DNA of 64,000 nucleotides, taken from Clostridia bacterium (GTDB lineage: Bacteria; Bacillota_A; Clostridia; Christensenellales; Aristaeellaceae). The stretch is from NCBI GenBank assembly GCA_017509065.1, contig JAFWQM010000145.1, positions 1 through 64,000 on the forward strand, written 5' to 3'. This document shows positions 17,115 through 25,899 of the stretch, piece by piece. Position numbers and translations under genes: made by a program. The notes beneath the pieces were generated by a model. That model worked only from the letters and a program-made list of their open reading frames with translations, ran no database searches and was not told the origin of the DNA. Each line of letters opens with the position of its first letter. Within the stretch, counting starts at the first letter, position 1.

Positions 17115-19571
17115 ATGAAACGGTTGGACTGGAACGAACAATGGACACTAAACGGAAAACAGATCACATTGCCCTATGATGCAATGCTGTCTGAACAGCG
17201 GGAACCTGGGAATCCCAGCGGCACTGCGGGAGCCTATTTCCCTGGCGGTGTTTACGTCTACGAAAAAAAGTTTCTTGCCGAGCCTTCACCGGTCAGCATC
17301 CTGGAATTCGAGGGGATCTACCGCGACACAGAGGTCAAGCTCAACGATAAAACGATCTATCAAAACCAGCTGGGGACAGTCGGCTTCTGTGTGGACTTAA
17401 GCAAGGAACTGCTGCCCGGTGAAAACAAGCTGACAGTAATTGCAAAGAACGACCAAATCCCCAATGCGCGATGGTATACAGGCAGCGGCATTTATCGGCC
17501 TGTTTCGCTGTGGACAAGCGAAAAAACGCATATTGCCGTGGAGGGCATTCGCATTTCTTCGCCGGAATGTGCGGAAGATGTAAGCAAGGTAATCGTTGAG
17601 ACACCGCTGATCCATAGCCACAGCGAAATTGCGTATGTGCGTCTGGAAACCGAGCTGATTGATCAGGATGGCGCCGTAATTTGCCGTGAAAGCACCCCTG
17701 TAACACTGTTCCCGGGAGAAAACCCTGTTATTGCTCAGCGCCTTTATCCACGCAATGTGAAGCTGTGGAATGTCTGGCAGCCCTATTTGTACACAGTCCG
17801 CGTTGCGCTTACGGATGAAAAGCCAATCAAAACCATGGAAGCATATATGTCCCATAAAAATGGGACCGTCGGAGAACATCATACGCTGGACATGGCGGAA
17901 GCCCAATTTGGCATCCGGCATATCCAGGCGGACCCGGTTCACGGCCTTCGCATCAATGGGAAAAAGGTGCTTCTTCGAGGCGCGTGTATCCATGCCGACT
18001 TGGGCATCTTAGGCGCAGCAAGTGAAGCGGATTCAGAAAAATGGCGCATACAGCGTTTGAAGGAGGCGGGTTTCAATGCCGTGCGCATCGCGCATCAGCC
18101 TGCCTCCAAAGCACTGCTGGAGGCCTGCGATCAGGCCGGTATGCTGCTGATGGAAGAAACCTTTGATATGTGGGATGTAAAGAAAACGGAATTCGACGAC
18201 GCAGCAGCTTTTGATCAGCATTGGAAGGCTGTAATCGAATACACGGTCATGAAGGATTACAATCATCCCTGTGTGGTTCTGTACTCTATTGGCAACGAAA
18301 TCACCAATTTGCATACCGATACAGGCGCTCATATTTCCCGGATGCTTTCCGACTGTTTCCGCAAGCTGGATGATTCCCGTCTGGTTACCAACGCGGTAAA
18401 CGGTGGAATGGCAGCAGGAAATGACGGCATTGCCATGATGCTGGATATGGGCTTGCTGGGGCAGGAGGAAATCACCCGCGTAACTGGAAAACCGGACGGA
18501 ACAATTCAAGACTTTATTGCCGTGATTCAAAAAGCCATCCAATCGGGTGATATCAACGATTTGATGACACTTCTGTCCGGAAAAATGAACCAGCAAACCG
18601 CGCATCCCCTGATTGCAGGCAGATTGGAGGAACCTTTCTCTCATTTGGATGTTTGCGGTTATAACTACATGCTTCCCGCTTATGAGATTGATACAAAAAA
18701 GAATCCCAACCGCGTTATTTTCGGATCCGAAACAAATCCACCGCGTATTCCGCAGCTTTGGAAATATGCAGAAAGTGATCCCGCCAATCTTGGCGACTTT
18801 ACATGGACGGGCTGGGACTACCTGGGAGAAACAGGCGTTGGGATTACCAATTATCAAGGAAAGATGACCTTTTCCACCCCCTATCCGGCACTTCTTGCCT
18901 ATTGTGGGGATATTGATCTGACTGGCTACCGCAGGCCATTGAGCTATTTGCGTGAGATCACATTTGGCTTGCGAAATAATCCCTATATATCTGTTCAGCT
19001 TCCACAGTATTATGGAGCAGATGCGAAGAACACACCATGGGCTGTAACGGAAACTGTGCGCAGCTGGACATGGAATGGATTTGAAAATAAGCCTGTGCAT
19101 ATTGAAATTTATAGCCCAGGCGATTCAGTGGTACTGCTTCAGGATGGGAAAGAAATCGGAAGAGCAGCTCTGGAAAACCATCGGGTGGGTTTTGAAACGG
19201 TCTATATGCCCGGAAAACTGGAAGCCGTTGCTTACCAGGGAGAACAGGAAATTGGCCGTGACTGTCTGTCTACAGCCGGAACAGCCACTCAATTATTCAT
19301 TCATGCTTGGTCCGGGAAAAAACTGACTTTCATTGAAATCCAGGCAGTTGATCAGCAGGGTCTGCCCGTCATGGACGGAGAACACCTGATTCATGCCGAT
19401 ACAGAAGGATGCGTGTTAGAGGGGTTCGGAACAGGAGATCCCATGAATACAGAATCCTTCCGTGAAAAAAGGCACAGCACTTACCGTGGCAGGGCCCTCA
19501 TGGCTGTTCGCGGCCATGGAACGGTAACAATTTCTGCTGATGGTTTAAAGCAATGCAGTATTAGTTGCTGA
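17115..19571 (+). CDS. GH2 family glycoside hydrolase (beta-galactosidase/glucuronidase-like)
   Basis: An 818-residue GH2 enzyme. It has an N-terminal sugar-binding jelly roll (RWYTGSGIYRPV, residues about 115-130), an Ig-like middle domain, a TIM barrel from about 275, and C-terminal beta domains of the DUF4982/Big type. The acid/base is Glu395 (YSIGNEI) and the nucleophile Glu539 (IFGSET). ATG 17115 follows AAGGAGGTACGCTC. There is no signal peptide, so it is intracellular. GH2 includes beta-galactosidases, beta-glucuronidases and beta-mannosidases; I cannot assign one. An insertion between the two catalytic residues (about residues 435-510) is longer than in LacZ-type barrels. Confidence 0.85.
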   Translation: MKRLDWNEQWTLNGKQITLPYDAMLSEQREPGNPSGTAGAYFPGGVYVYEKKFLAEPSPVSILEFEGIYRDTEVKLNDKTIYQNQLGTVGFCVDLSKELLPGENKLTVIAKNDQIPNARWYTGSGIYRPVSLWTSEKTHIAVEGIRISSPECAEDVSKVIVETPLIHSHSEIAYVRLETELIDQDGAVICRESTPVTLFPGENPVIAQRLYPRNVKLWNVWQPYLYTVRVALTDEKPIKTMEAYMSHKNGTVGEHHTLDMAEAQFGIRHIQADPVHGLRINGKKVLLRGACIHADLGILGAASEADSEKWRIQRLKEAGFNAVRIAHQPASKALLEACDQAGMLLMEETFDMWDVKKTEFDDAAAFDQHWKAVIEYTVMKDYNHPCVVLYSIGNEITNLHTDTGAHISRMLSDCFRKLDDSRLVTNAVNGGMAAGNDGIAMMLDMGLLGQEEITRVTGKPDGTIQDFIAVIQKAIQSGDINDLMTLLSGKMNQQTAHPLIAGRLEEPFSHLDVCGYNYMLPAYEIDTKKNPNRVIFGSETNPPRIPQLWKYAESDPANLGDFTWTGWDYLGETGVGITNYQGKMTFSTPYPALLAYCGDIDLTGYRRPLSYLREITFGLRNNPYISVQLPQYYGADAKNTPWAVTETVRSWTWNGFENKPVHIEIYSPGDSVVLLQDGKEIGRAALENHRVGFETVYMPGKLEAVAYQGEQEIGRDCLSTAGTATQLFIHAWSGKKLTFIEIQAVDQQGLPVMDGEHLIHADTEGCVLEGFGTGDPMNTESFREKRHSTYRGRALMAVRGHGTVTISADGLKQCSISC

Positions 19572-19584
19572 GCAGGAGAAAAGC

Positions 19585-20589
19585 ATGATGAGTATTCCGT
19601 ATGAAATCAAGCAAGGCTATATCGGCCATCCGGGGCAGTTGGTTACCCTGCGCCGCGTGACCGTGGCGGAAGGAAAAGCCAAGGGCACGGAAATCATTGA
19701 AGTGAAAACGGCAGGTGGCCTGGAGGTCGATATCCTGCCGGACGCCGGCCTGGACATCGGGCAATGCCGGTTCCAGGGCGTCAACATGAGCTGGATGAGC
19801 AAAAACGGCTACGACAGCCCCGCCGTGATCGCGCCGTATGAAAACGAGTTTGTGAACACCTTCCCCGGAGGGCTGCTTTATACCTGCGGCATGCGTTCCG
19901 CCGGGCCTGCCAACCGGGACAATGGGGAATGGCACCCGCTGCATGGGCGGTATCATTCCCTGGCGGCGGAGCAGGTGTGCGCGGAGATCGTCGGTGATGA
20001 AATCATCGTCCGGGGCGTAATCCGGGAAACGGCGCTGTTCGGTCACGTGCTGGAAAACCGGCGCACGATTCGGGTTCCCATGTTTGGTTCCTCTGTCACT
20101 ATTCAGGATGAAATCACCAACCTGACCCCCAGGGATGAAGAATTCATGCAGATTTACCACTGCAATTTCGGGTATCCGCTTTTATCTGAAAAAGCCAAGC
20201 TGATTCTGCCCGACGAGCGGGAAACCATTCCCCGGACGGAATTCGCAAAAACGGGCCTGGGCCGGGAATGTGCATTTGACAAGCCCATTCCCGGCGAAGA
20301 AGAGCGGGTGTTCTTCCAGAAAATGAAGCGGGATTTCCGGGCGGAGCTCATCAATCCGGACTTGCAGGCGCGCATGACCTTGACTTGGAGCGGCGATACC
20401 CTGCCCATCCTGTCCCAGTGGCGCAGCATGGCGGCGGGGGATTATGTGCTGGGTTTGGAGCCTACCAATTGTTATATCATGGGCCGACATGACGAGCGGG
20501 AAAACGGCACCCTGCCGGTGCTGAAAGCCTTTGAAACGGAAAAACATACTGTGACCATTTCTTTTGAGGAGGAAAAAATCCATGAGTAA
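19585..20589 (+). CDS. DUF4432 aldose-1-epimerase-like protein
   Basis: A 334-residue protein of the DUF4432 family, which has a galactose-mutarotase-like beta-sandwich. Visible motifs are GLEVDILPDAGLDIG near the start, GGLLYTCGM, and a late DYVLGLEPTNC. Members occur in sugar-catabolic operons and are thought to interconvert sugar anomers. It begins 13 bases after the GH2 gene, and its stop overlaps the isomerase start. From here to 24345 the sequence is visibly richer in G and C than the transporter block, so these four genes may be an independently acquired module. Confidence 0.8.
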   Translation: MMSIPYEIKQGYIGHPGQLVTLRRVTVAEGKAKGTEIIEVKTAGGLEVDILPDAGLDIGQCRFQGVNMSWMSKNGYDSPAVIAPYENEFVNTFPGGLLYTCGMRSAGPANRDNGEWHPLHGRYHSLAAEQVCAEIVGDEIIVRGVIRETALFGHVLENRRTIRVPMFGSSVTIQDEITNLTPRDEEFMQIYHCNFGYPLLSEKAKLILPDERETIPRTEFAKTGLGRECAFDKPIPGEEERVFFQKMKRDFRAELINPDLQARMTLTWSGDTLPILSQWRSMAAGDYVLGLEPTNCYIMGRHDERENGTLPVLKAFETEKHTVTISFEEEKIHE

Positions 20590-21988
20590 AAAGATGACTT
20601 TCGCACTGGCTTTCTGCAACCGCGGCTTCATGCCCGGGGAACTGATCTATGGGGCCCGGGACGATATGGTGAAGGCCGTCACTGACGCGGGCTATGGCTA
20701 CATCATGATGGACAAGGATTTGACCCGCTACGGCGGCATTGAAACGAGGGACGAGGGCCTGCTGTACGCCAAGTGGCTGAAACAGCATGAAGGCGAATAC
20801 GATGGCGTGATTTTCTCCATGCCCATCTTCGCCGATGAAAACGGGGCCATCACCGCCCTGCAGGACGCAGGCGTGCCGATCCTCATGCAGGCATACCCGG
20901 ATGAAATCGGCAAGATGGATTTCGCCCACCGCCGGGATGCCTATTGCGGCAAGTTCTCCGTTACCGATGTGTTCACCCAGTACGGCGTGCCCTTTACCGT
21001 CCTGAAGCCCCATGTGATGCATCCGCTTTCTCCCAAATTTCAGGAAAACCTGCGGGATTTCGCCGCGATCTGCCGCGTCGTGAACGGCATGAAGCGGTTC
21101 AACCTGGGCTGCATCGGCGCCCGCACCACGGCCTTCAAAACCGTGCGCTTTGATGAAATCGCCCTGCAAAAGCACGGCATCAACGTGGAATCCTTCGACC
21201 TTTCCGAGGTGTTTGACAAGATCGCCGCTATGAAGGATGACGACCCCGCTGTGCTGGCGAAAATCGAGCACCTGAAAAACTACACCGATTTTTCCCAGGT
21301 ACCGGAAATGAACATGCTGAACCTGGGCAAGCTGGCGGTGGTCATCGACCAGTATATCGCTGAATATCATCTGGACGCTCTGGCTCTGCGCTGCTGGAAC
21401 GAGATGGAAGCCCACCTGCGTATCTGCCCCTGCGTGATCCTGTCCGACCTGAACGACCGGGGTATCGTGGCCAGCTGCGAAATCGACATGTGCTCCGCCC
21501 TCACCATGCGGGCCATGAACCTGGCTACCGAAAAACCCACCGCCGTGCTGGACTGGAACAACAATTACGGCGACGACGAAAACAAGGTGATCCTGTTCCA
21601 CTGCGGCCCCGTGGCCCAGAAACTTATGACCTGCAAGGGCACCGTGACCAACCACAAGATGTTTGACAAGACCGATCCCGGCTCCGGTTGGGGCTGCAAC
21701 GAGGGCCGCATCAAGCCCATGCCCATCACCATTTCCAATTGTCAGACCAAGGACGGCAAGATCGTAATCTACGCCTCCGAAGCGAAATTTACCGACGATC
21801 CCATTGAAGACGGTTACTTTGGCTGCGCGGGTGTGGCGGAAATCGACGACCTGCAGAACAAGCTGATCAAGCTGGCCCGGGGCGGCTTCAAGCATCACAC
21901 CTCCATCGGCGAAGGCCATGTGAAGGATGTGCTGAAGGAAGCGTTCACGACCTACCTGCACTATGACTGGGTGGAGATCGACGCATGA
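20582..21988 (+). CDS. L-fucose isomerase-like protein (ketol isomerase)
   Basis: A 468-residue protein of the L-fucose/L-arabinose isomerase structural family, expected to turn an aldose such as L-fucose, L-rhamnose or a related sugar into a ketose with a divalent metal. Start ATG 20582 has GAGGAGG upstream and overlaps the DUF4432 stop. The N-terminal Rossmann-like half (FALAFCNRGFMPGEL, VIFSMPIFADENGAI) and the C-terminal half (ALRCWNEMEAHLRICPC, CEIDMCSALTMRAM) have the typical spacing of the FucI fold. It differs from classical FucI, which is about 590 residues long, and belongs to the shorter group with uncertain substrate. It is coupled to the kinase by an ATGA overlap. Confidence 0.75.
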   Translation: MSKKMTFALAFCNRGFMPGELIYGARDDMVKAVTDAGYGYIMMDKDLTRYGGIETRDEGLLYAKWLKQHEGEYDGVIFSMPIFADENGAITALQDAGVPILMQAYPDEIGKMDFAHRRDAYCGKFSVTDVFTQYGVPFTVLKPHVMHPLSPKFQENLRDFAAICRVVNGMKRFNLGCIGARTTAFKTVRFDEIALQKHGINVESFDLSEVFDKIAAMKDDDPAVLAKIEHLKNYTDFSQVPEMNMLNLGKLAVVIDQYIAEYHLDALALRCWNEMEAHLRICPCVILSDLNDRGIVASCEIDMCSALTMRAMNLATEKPTAVLDWNNNYGDDENKVILFHCGPVAQKLMTCKGTVTNHKMFDKTDPGSGWGCNEGRIKPMPITISNCQTKDGKIVIYASEAKFTDDPIEDGYFGCAGVAEIDDLQNKLIKLARGGFKHHTSIGEGHVKDVLKEAFTTYLHYDWVEIDA

Positions 21989-23475
21989 AAATTGCGGGAT
22001 TGGATATTGGAACAACAGGCTGCAAGCTGACCGTTTTCAACGAGCAGGGCCATGACTTGGGCAAAGCGTATCGAGATTATCCGGTGCGCCGCCAGGTTAG
22101 CGGCCACGAGATCGACATTTCCGTGGTGATGGACAGCGTATATGCCGTGATCCGGGAAATGACAAAGCAGTACCCTGACATCGGCGGCATCGGCGTCACC
22201 AGCTTCGGGGAAACCTTCGTGATGACCGATGATGAGGGTACGCCCCTGCACACCGCCATGCTGTACACTGATCCCCGAGGTGCGGAGGAATGCGCGGCAT
22301 TGGTGGAAAAGCTGGGCGCGGAAAGGATCGCCCGGATCTCCGGCCTGGCTCCCCATGAAATGTATTCCGTCTGCAAGATCATGTGGCTGAAAAAGCATCA
22401 GCCGGAAACATACCGGCAGGCCAGGCACATTTTTCTTATCGGGGATTATGTGGCGTGGCATTTGACAGGCGTTGCCCAAATCGATTATTCCTTGGCCACC
22501 CGCTCTATGGCCTTTGACATTGGAAAGCTCACTTGGAGCGAAGAAATCCTGAACGCGGCGGGAATTGATATGTCCCTGCTCAGCAAGCCCGTGCCCACCG
22601 GTACCGCGGCAGGCTGTGTCACAAAAGCGGCGGCAGAAAAGACAGGGCTGAACCCCGATTGCCAAATCGTCACCGTCAGCCATGACCAGGTGGCGGCAGC
22701 GGTGGGGACCGGGGCCTTCGACGGGGAAACCGCCGTGGACGGCGCAGGCACCGTGGAATGCCTGACGCCCATTTATGACAACCTGCCGGATATCAGCGTC
22801 ATGCGCAAAGGCTACTTCTCCGTGGTGCCCTATGTGATCCCCGGAAAGTATGTGGCCTATGCCTTTTCCTATACCGGCGGCGCGCTGATTCAGTGGTGCG
22901 TGAACACCTTCGCCAAGGCGGAACAGGAAGAAGCCAAACGACAGGGAATTTCCGTAAACGCGTTGCTGGAACAGCAATATGAAAAGCAGGAACCAACCGG
23001 TCTGCTGGTACTGCCCCACTTTGCGGGCGCGGCCACGCCTTACATGGACACCGGCTCCAAGGGAGCCATCCTGGGCTTGACCGCCGGAACCACGCTTCCC
23101 GAAATCTACCGGGCCTGCATGGAGGGCGTCGCCTACGAAATGCGGCTGAATTACGATGCTCTGGCTGATTCCGGCATTCGCTTTACGAAGCTCCACGCCA
23201 CCGGCGGCGGGGCCAAATCCAAGGTGTGGATGCAGATGAAGGCGGATATATTGAGCCTGCCCATCACCTCCCTCAAAACCTCCGACGCGGGCACGGTGGG
23301 CAGCGCTATGCTCACCGGCGTCGCCGTGGGCATATTCAGGGATTTGGAAGAAGCGGCCTCCGTCATGGTGCGGCAGCGGGAAACTTACCTGCCCGACCCC
23401 AAGCGACATGAACAGTATATGCGGATTTACGAACGGTACAGGAAGGTCTATCATGCGGTTCGTCCGCTGATGTAA
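21985..23475 (+). CDS. FGGY-family carbohydrate kinase
   Basis: A 496-residue sugar kinase. The N-terminal ATPase motif is GLDIGTTGCKLTVFNEQG, YTDPRGAEE sits in the substrate domain, DGAGTVECL opens the second half and TGGGAKSKVWMQ is the FGGY signature. It should phosphorylate the ketose formed by the adjacent isomerase, as xylulokinase, fuculokinase or rhamnulokinase do. Its start overlaps the isomerase stop. The final specificity cannot be read from sequence. Confidence 0.87.
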   Translation: MKIAGLDIGTTGCKLTVFNEQGHDLGKAYRDYPVRRQVSGHEIDISVVMDSVYAVIREMTKQYPDIGGIGVTSFGETFVMTDDEGTPLHTAMLYTDPRGAEECAALVEKLGAERIARISGLAPHEMYSVCKIMWLKKHQPETYRQARHIFLIGDYVAWHLTGVAQIDYSLATRSMAFDIGKLTWSEEILNAAGIDMSLLSKPVPTGTAAGCVTKAAAEKTGLNPDCQIVTVSHDQVAAAVGTGAFDGETAVDGAGTVECLTPIYDNLPDISVMRKGYFSVVPYVIPGKYVAYAFSYTGGALIQWCVNTFAKAEQEEAKRQGISVNALLEQQYEKQEPTGLLVLPHFAGAATPYMDTGSKGAILGLTAGTTLPEIYRACMEGVAYEMRLNYDALADSGIRFTKLHATGGGAKSKVWMQMKADILSLPITSLKTSDAGTVGSAMLTGVAVGIFRDLEEAASVMVRQRETYLPDPKRHEQYMRIYERYRKVYHAVRPLM

Positions 23476-23490
23476 CAGGAGGAGAAAGCC

Positions 23491-24345
23491 ATGCTTGTCA
23501 ATCTGGTGGAGATTCTGAAAATGGCGGAAGGAAAAAAGTGCGCCGTCGGTGCGTTCAACACCCCTAATTTGGAGTGCGTCAATGCGGTTTTGAACGCCGC
23601 GGAACGCTTGAATGTGCCGGTCATCCTCTCCCATGCCGAGCTCCACGAGCCTGTGGCCCCCTTATCCGTGATCGGCCCGGTGATGGTGGAAAAAGCGAAG
23701 CAGGCGAAGGTGCCCGTCTGCGTACACCTGGATCACTGCGAAACCCTTTCCTATATGCAGCAGGCCCTGGACATCGGCTTCACGGGCGTTATGTATGATG
23801 GCAGCCTTTTGCCCTATGAAGAAAACCTGACTAATACAAAGAAAGCCGTCGCCATGGCGAAGCATTACAACTGCGGCGTGGAGGCGGAATTGGGCGCGCT
23901 GGCCTCCCGGGAGGGCGGCGCTGCCGCCGGCACCGGCCCGGTGTACACCGATCCCGATCAGGCCGTAGTGTTCTGCAAGGAAACGGGCATCGACGCCCTG
24001 GCCCCCTCCTTCGGCACGGCCCACGGCATCTACAAATCCAAGCCCGTGCTGGATTTGGACCGGGTAAAGGTCATTGCGGAAAAGACCGGCTTGCCCCTGG
24101 TGATGCACGGCGGCAGCGGGGTATCGCCCGAGGATTACCGCACCGGCATTCAAAACGGCCTGCGCAAGATCAACTATTACAGCTATATGTCCAAGGCGGG
24201 CGTGACCGCGGTCAAAGAACTGCTGGAAGAGGAAGACGTGACCTTCTTCCACGATCTGGCCCTGGCCGCGCAAAACGCCATGGAGGCCGACGCGGAAAAA
24301 GCCATGAGGATTTTTGCAGGAAAGATACTTGCATCACAAAAATAA
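23491..24345 (+). CDS. Class II ketose-bisphosphate aldolase (Fba/GatY-like)
   Basis: A 284-residue zinc-dependent aldolase. VHLDHC has the catalytic Asp and zinc-binding His, EAELGAL and GTAHG carry further metal and phosphate ligands, and MHGGSGVS is the phosphate-binding glycine loop. CAGGAGGAGAAAGCC precedes the ATG. It would cleave the ketose phosphate made by the kinase to dihydroxyacetone phosphate and an aldehyde. If the sugar is a 6-deoxyhexose, lactaldehyde would be the second product. Classical rhamnose and fucose routes use an unrelated class II aldolase (RhaD/FucA family), so this is a substitution worth noting. It is the last gene of the glycan locus. Confidence 0.85.
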   Translation: MLVNLVEILKMAEGKKCAVGAFNTPNLECVNAVLNAAERLNVPVILSHAELHEPVAPLSVIGPVMVEKAKQAKVPVCVHLDHCETLSYMQQALDIGFTGVMYDGSLLPYEENLTNTKKAVAMAKHYNCGVEAELGALASREGGAAAGTGPVYTDPDQAVVFCKETGIDALAPSFGTAHGIYKSKPVLDLDRVKVIAEKTGLPLVMHGGSGVSPEDYRTGIQNGLRKINYYSYMSKAGVTAVKELLEEEDVTFFHDLALAAQNAMEADAEKAMRIFAGKILASQK

Positions 24346-24355
24346 ACGAATATGC

Positions 24356-24384
24356 TTGATTTTTGCATCATATTCTGATATACT
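24356..24384 (+). promoter_or_regulatory. Promoter-like element without an intact gene downstream
   Basis: TTGATT (24356-24361), 17 bases, TATACT (24379-24384). A tandem GGCAACAC-TTT-GGCAACAC follows within 35 bases. The only thing downstream before the AEC gene is a broken hydrolase tail, so the promoter may serve the AEC transporter at 24716 or be a relic. Confidence 0.45.
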
Positions 24385-24489
24385 AAGGGTGTCAAGCGTG
24401 GCAACACTTTGGCAACACAAAGTCGGATAGCCCATCCCAAAAGATGGAATATGACGAATGTGGATAATGAGAGCTAAATAAGCCTAACA

Positions 24490-24678
24490 AAATCGCTTCG
24501 AGTGGCTTTGCCAGGAGCGATCCACGGTTCATGGGAGACCCACGAAGCCATGGTCACTGACGGGGAAGGCCGCATCGCCTTCACCGGCTTCAAGGGAAGC
24601 TATGCCCTGGAAGCGAACGGGCGGAAGGCTGTGTTTGCCCTGAACGGCCCTGTCTGCGAGGAACTGATTCTCGGCTGA
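24490..24678 (+). pseudogene. C-terminal tail of a glycoside hydrolase (xylanase-like)
   Basis: The frame ending at TGA 24676-24678 encodes SWETHEAMVTDGEGRIAF followed by TGFKGSYAL and a short end. This pattern (T-D-G-x-G-x-x-x-F-x-G-F-x-G-x-Y) is the usual last strand pair of clostridial GH10-type xylanases and related hydrolases. No start codon or catalytic barrel is present upstream; the frame closes at a stop at 24475. I read it as the surviving 3' end of a deleted gene. Together with the promoter relic it makes up the 370 bases between the aldolase and the AEC transporter. Confidence 0.5.
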
Positions 24679-24715
24679 CGAATCCAGCCTGACCGTTTGA
24701 TTGGGAGGAATTGTA

Positions 24716-25645
24716 TTGGACCGTTTTGCGCAAGTGCTCCGCATCATCCTGCCCGTGATGCTGATGTTGTTCATCGGCGTGCTCTGCCGGAAAAAGAAGC
24801 TGATCGACCGGAAGGGCATCGACGCGCTGAAAACCGTGGCGGTTCAGATCGGACTGCCCGCCGTGCTGCTTCATACGTTTGCCGCGGCGGAATACTCCTG
24901 GGCGACGCTGATCGTACCCATGATCATGTTTTTGCTGTGCGTCCTGGCATGGCTGCTGGGGAAATGGCTGGGAAAGGCGCTGGGCATGAAAAGCCGTTTC
25001 GTGCCTTTCCTCACCACCGGATTTGAGGCGGGCATGCTGGGCTACGCCCTGTTCACCCTGCTGTACGGCAGCGAGCATTTGGCGGATTTTGCCCGGATCG
25101 ACCTGGGGCAGGTGCTGTTCGTTTTCACGCTGTACAAAGTTTTGCTTTCCATCGGCGGGAAAGAAAAACCTTCTCTGGGGCAGCTATGGAGGGAAATGGT
25201 CTTTTCTCCCATCATCTGGGCCATCGTGGCGGGCGTTATTTTAGGCGTGACAGGCGCTTACCGAGCGCTGGTCCCTTCCGGCGCGGCCGATGTCCTGGAT
25301 GCCTGCACGGACTTCATTTCCGCTCCGGTCAGCGCGCTGATCCTGCTTTCCATCGGGTATGATCTCGTGTTGAAAGACATTCCCTGGCGGGAAGCGCTGA
25401 AAGCGGCGGGACTGCGGCTGGCGATTATGGCCGCTCTCGGCGTTGGCGTTCTGGCGCTGTTCCATGGACTTTGGCCTAATGCGCAATGGGACCGGGCGGT
25501 CTGGCTCATGTTCCTGCTGCCGCCGCCCTATGTGCTGCCTGTATTCTCCACTGACGAAGCGCAGCGCGTTTACCTTTCCTCTGTGCTTTCGCTTTCCACG
25601 CTGATCACTCTGGCAGCCTTCGTGATTCTTGCGATGATCGGCTGA
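24716..25645 (+). CDS. AEC-family transporter (auxin efflux carrier-like permease)
   Basis: A 309-residue integral membrane protein with about ten hydrophobic segments in two halves, as in the AEC family (organic-acid or malate exporters, bile/arsenite/riboflavin transporter superfamily). Conserved features include FIGVLCRKKKLID after the first helix, TTGFEAGMLGYALF and a late LPPPYVLPVFS. I chose TTG at 24716 because GGGAGGAA lies 6-13 bases before it; no ATG is available near the N-terminus. The substrate is unknown. It is flanked on both sides by gene remnants and looks like the only intact gene of a decayed segment. Confidence 0.8.
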   Translation: MDRFAQVLRIILPVMLMLFIGVLCRKKKLIDRKGIDALKTVAVQIGLPAVLLHTFAAAEYSWATLIVPMIMFLLCVLAWLLGKWLGKALGMKSRFVPFLTTGFEAGMLGYALFTLLYGSEHLADFARIDLGQVLFVFTLYKVLLSIGGKEKPSLGQLWREMVFSPIIWAIVAGVILGVTGAYRALVPSGAADVLDACTDFISAPVSALILLSIGYDLVLKDIPWREALKAAGLRLAIMAALGVGVLALFHGLWPNAQWDRAVWLMFLLPPPYVLPVFSTDEAQRVYLSSVLSLSTLITLAAFVILAMIG

Positions 25646-25689
25646 CGCCTCTTGCGGCTGATTTATTGGCCATGCCGGAGGAATACTAA

Positions 25690-25752
25690 ACGCAGACGGG
25701 GAAGCGAACCATCGTGGCCATCGCTCACCGGCTGTCCGCCATCCGCAAATAA
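25690..25752 (+). pseudogene. C-terminal tail of an ABC exporter ATPase
   Basis: Twenty codons ending at TAA 25750-25752 read TGKRTIVAIAHRLSAIRK. This matches the switch (H-loop) region of ABC multidrug/lipid exporter ATPases, consensus T-x-x-x-I-A-H-R-L-S-T-I. No Walker A, signature or Walker B sequence is upstream, and a stop at 25687 closes the frame. It is a 3' remnant. Confidence 0.6.
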
Positions 25753-25780
25753 CCGAGATAAAGCAGGTCAAACCATGACA

Positions 25781-25824
25781 AAAAAGAAATAGAAAAGCCC
25801 AGGAAAGTGTTGATTTTCCTGGGC
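25781..25824 (-). terminator. Rho-independent terminator, minus strand
   Basis: The arms GCCCAGGAAA (25797-25806) and TTTCCTGGGC (25815-25824) pair over ten bases around an 8-base loop. Read on the minus strand the stem is followed by CTTTTCTATTTCTTTTTT. It ends transcription of the Sel1-repeat gene and sits directly after the stray rpsI-like tail. Confidence 0.75.
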
Positions 25825-25851
25825 CCCAATTTGTTTTAACATTTTGATAAC

Positions 25852-25899
25852 TGAGGCGCGTCTCGCCGCTTTAAGTCTGTGCTTCCTTTTCTCTTTCAG
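25852..25899 (-). pseudogene. Diverged copy of the rpsI 3' end
   Basis: On the minus strand, in a frame different from the Sel1 gene whose stop it abuts, 16 codons read LKEKRKHRLKAARRAS. The genuine S9 C-terminus (26666 down to 26619) reads [16 protein letters not shown]. Eleven of 16 residues agree, and about two thirds of the bases do. No start or upstream S9 sequence is attached. The arrangement rpsI - gene - rpsI tail is what remains after an element inserts at the 3' end of rpsI. A chance match of basic residues cannot be excluded. Confidence 0.45.

Noticed and set aside
20477..23646. Minus-strand open frames of 512 and 561 codons opposite the isomerase and kinase genes
   Set aside because: The plus-strand genes have clear families, overlaps and ribosome sites; the antisense translations are low-complexity and resemble nothing.
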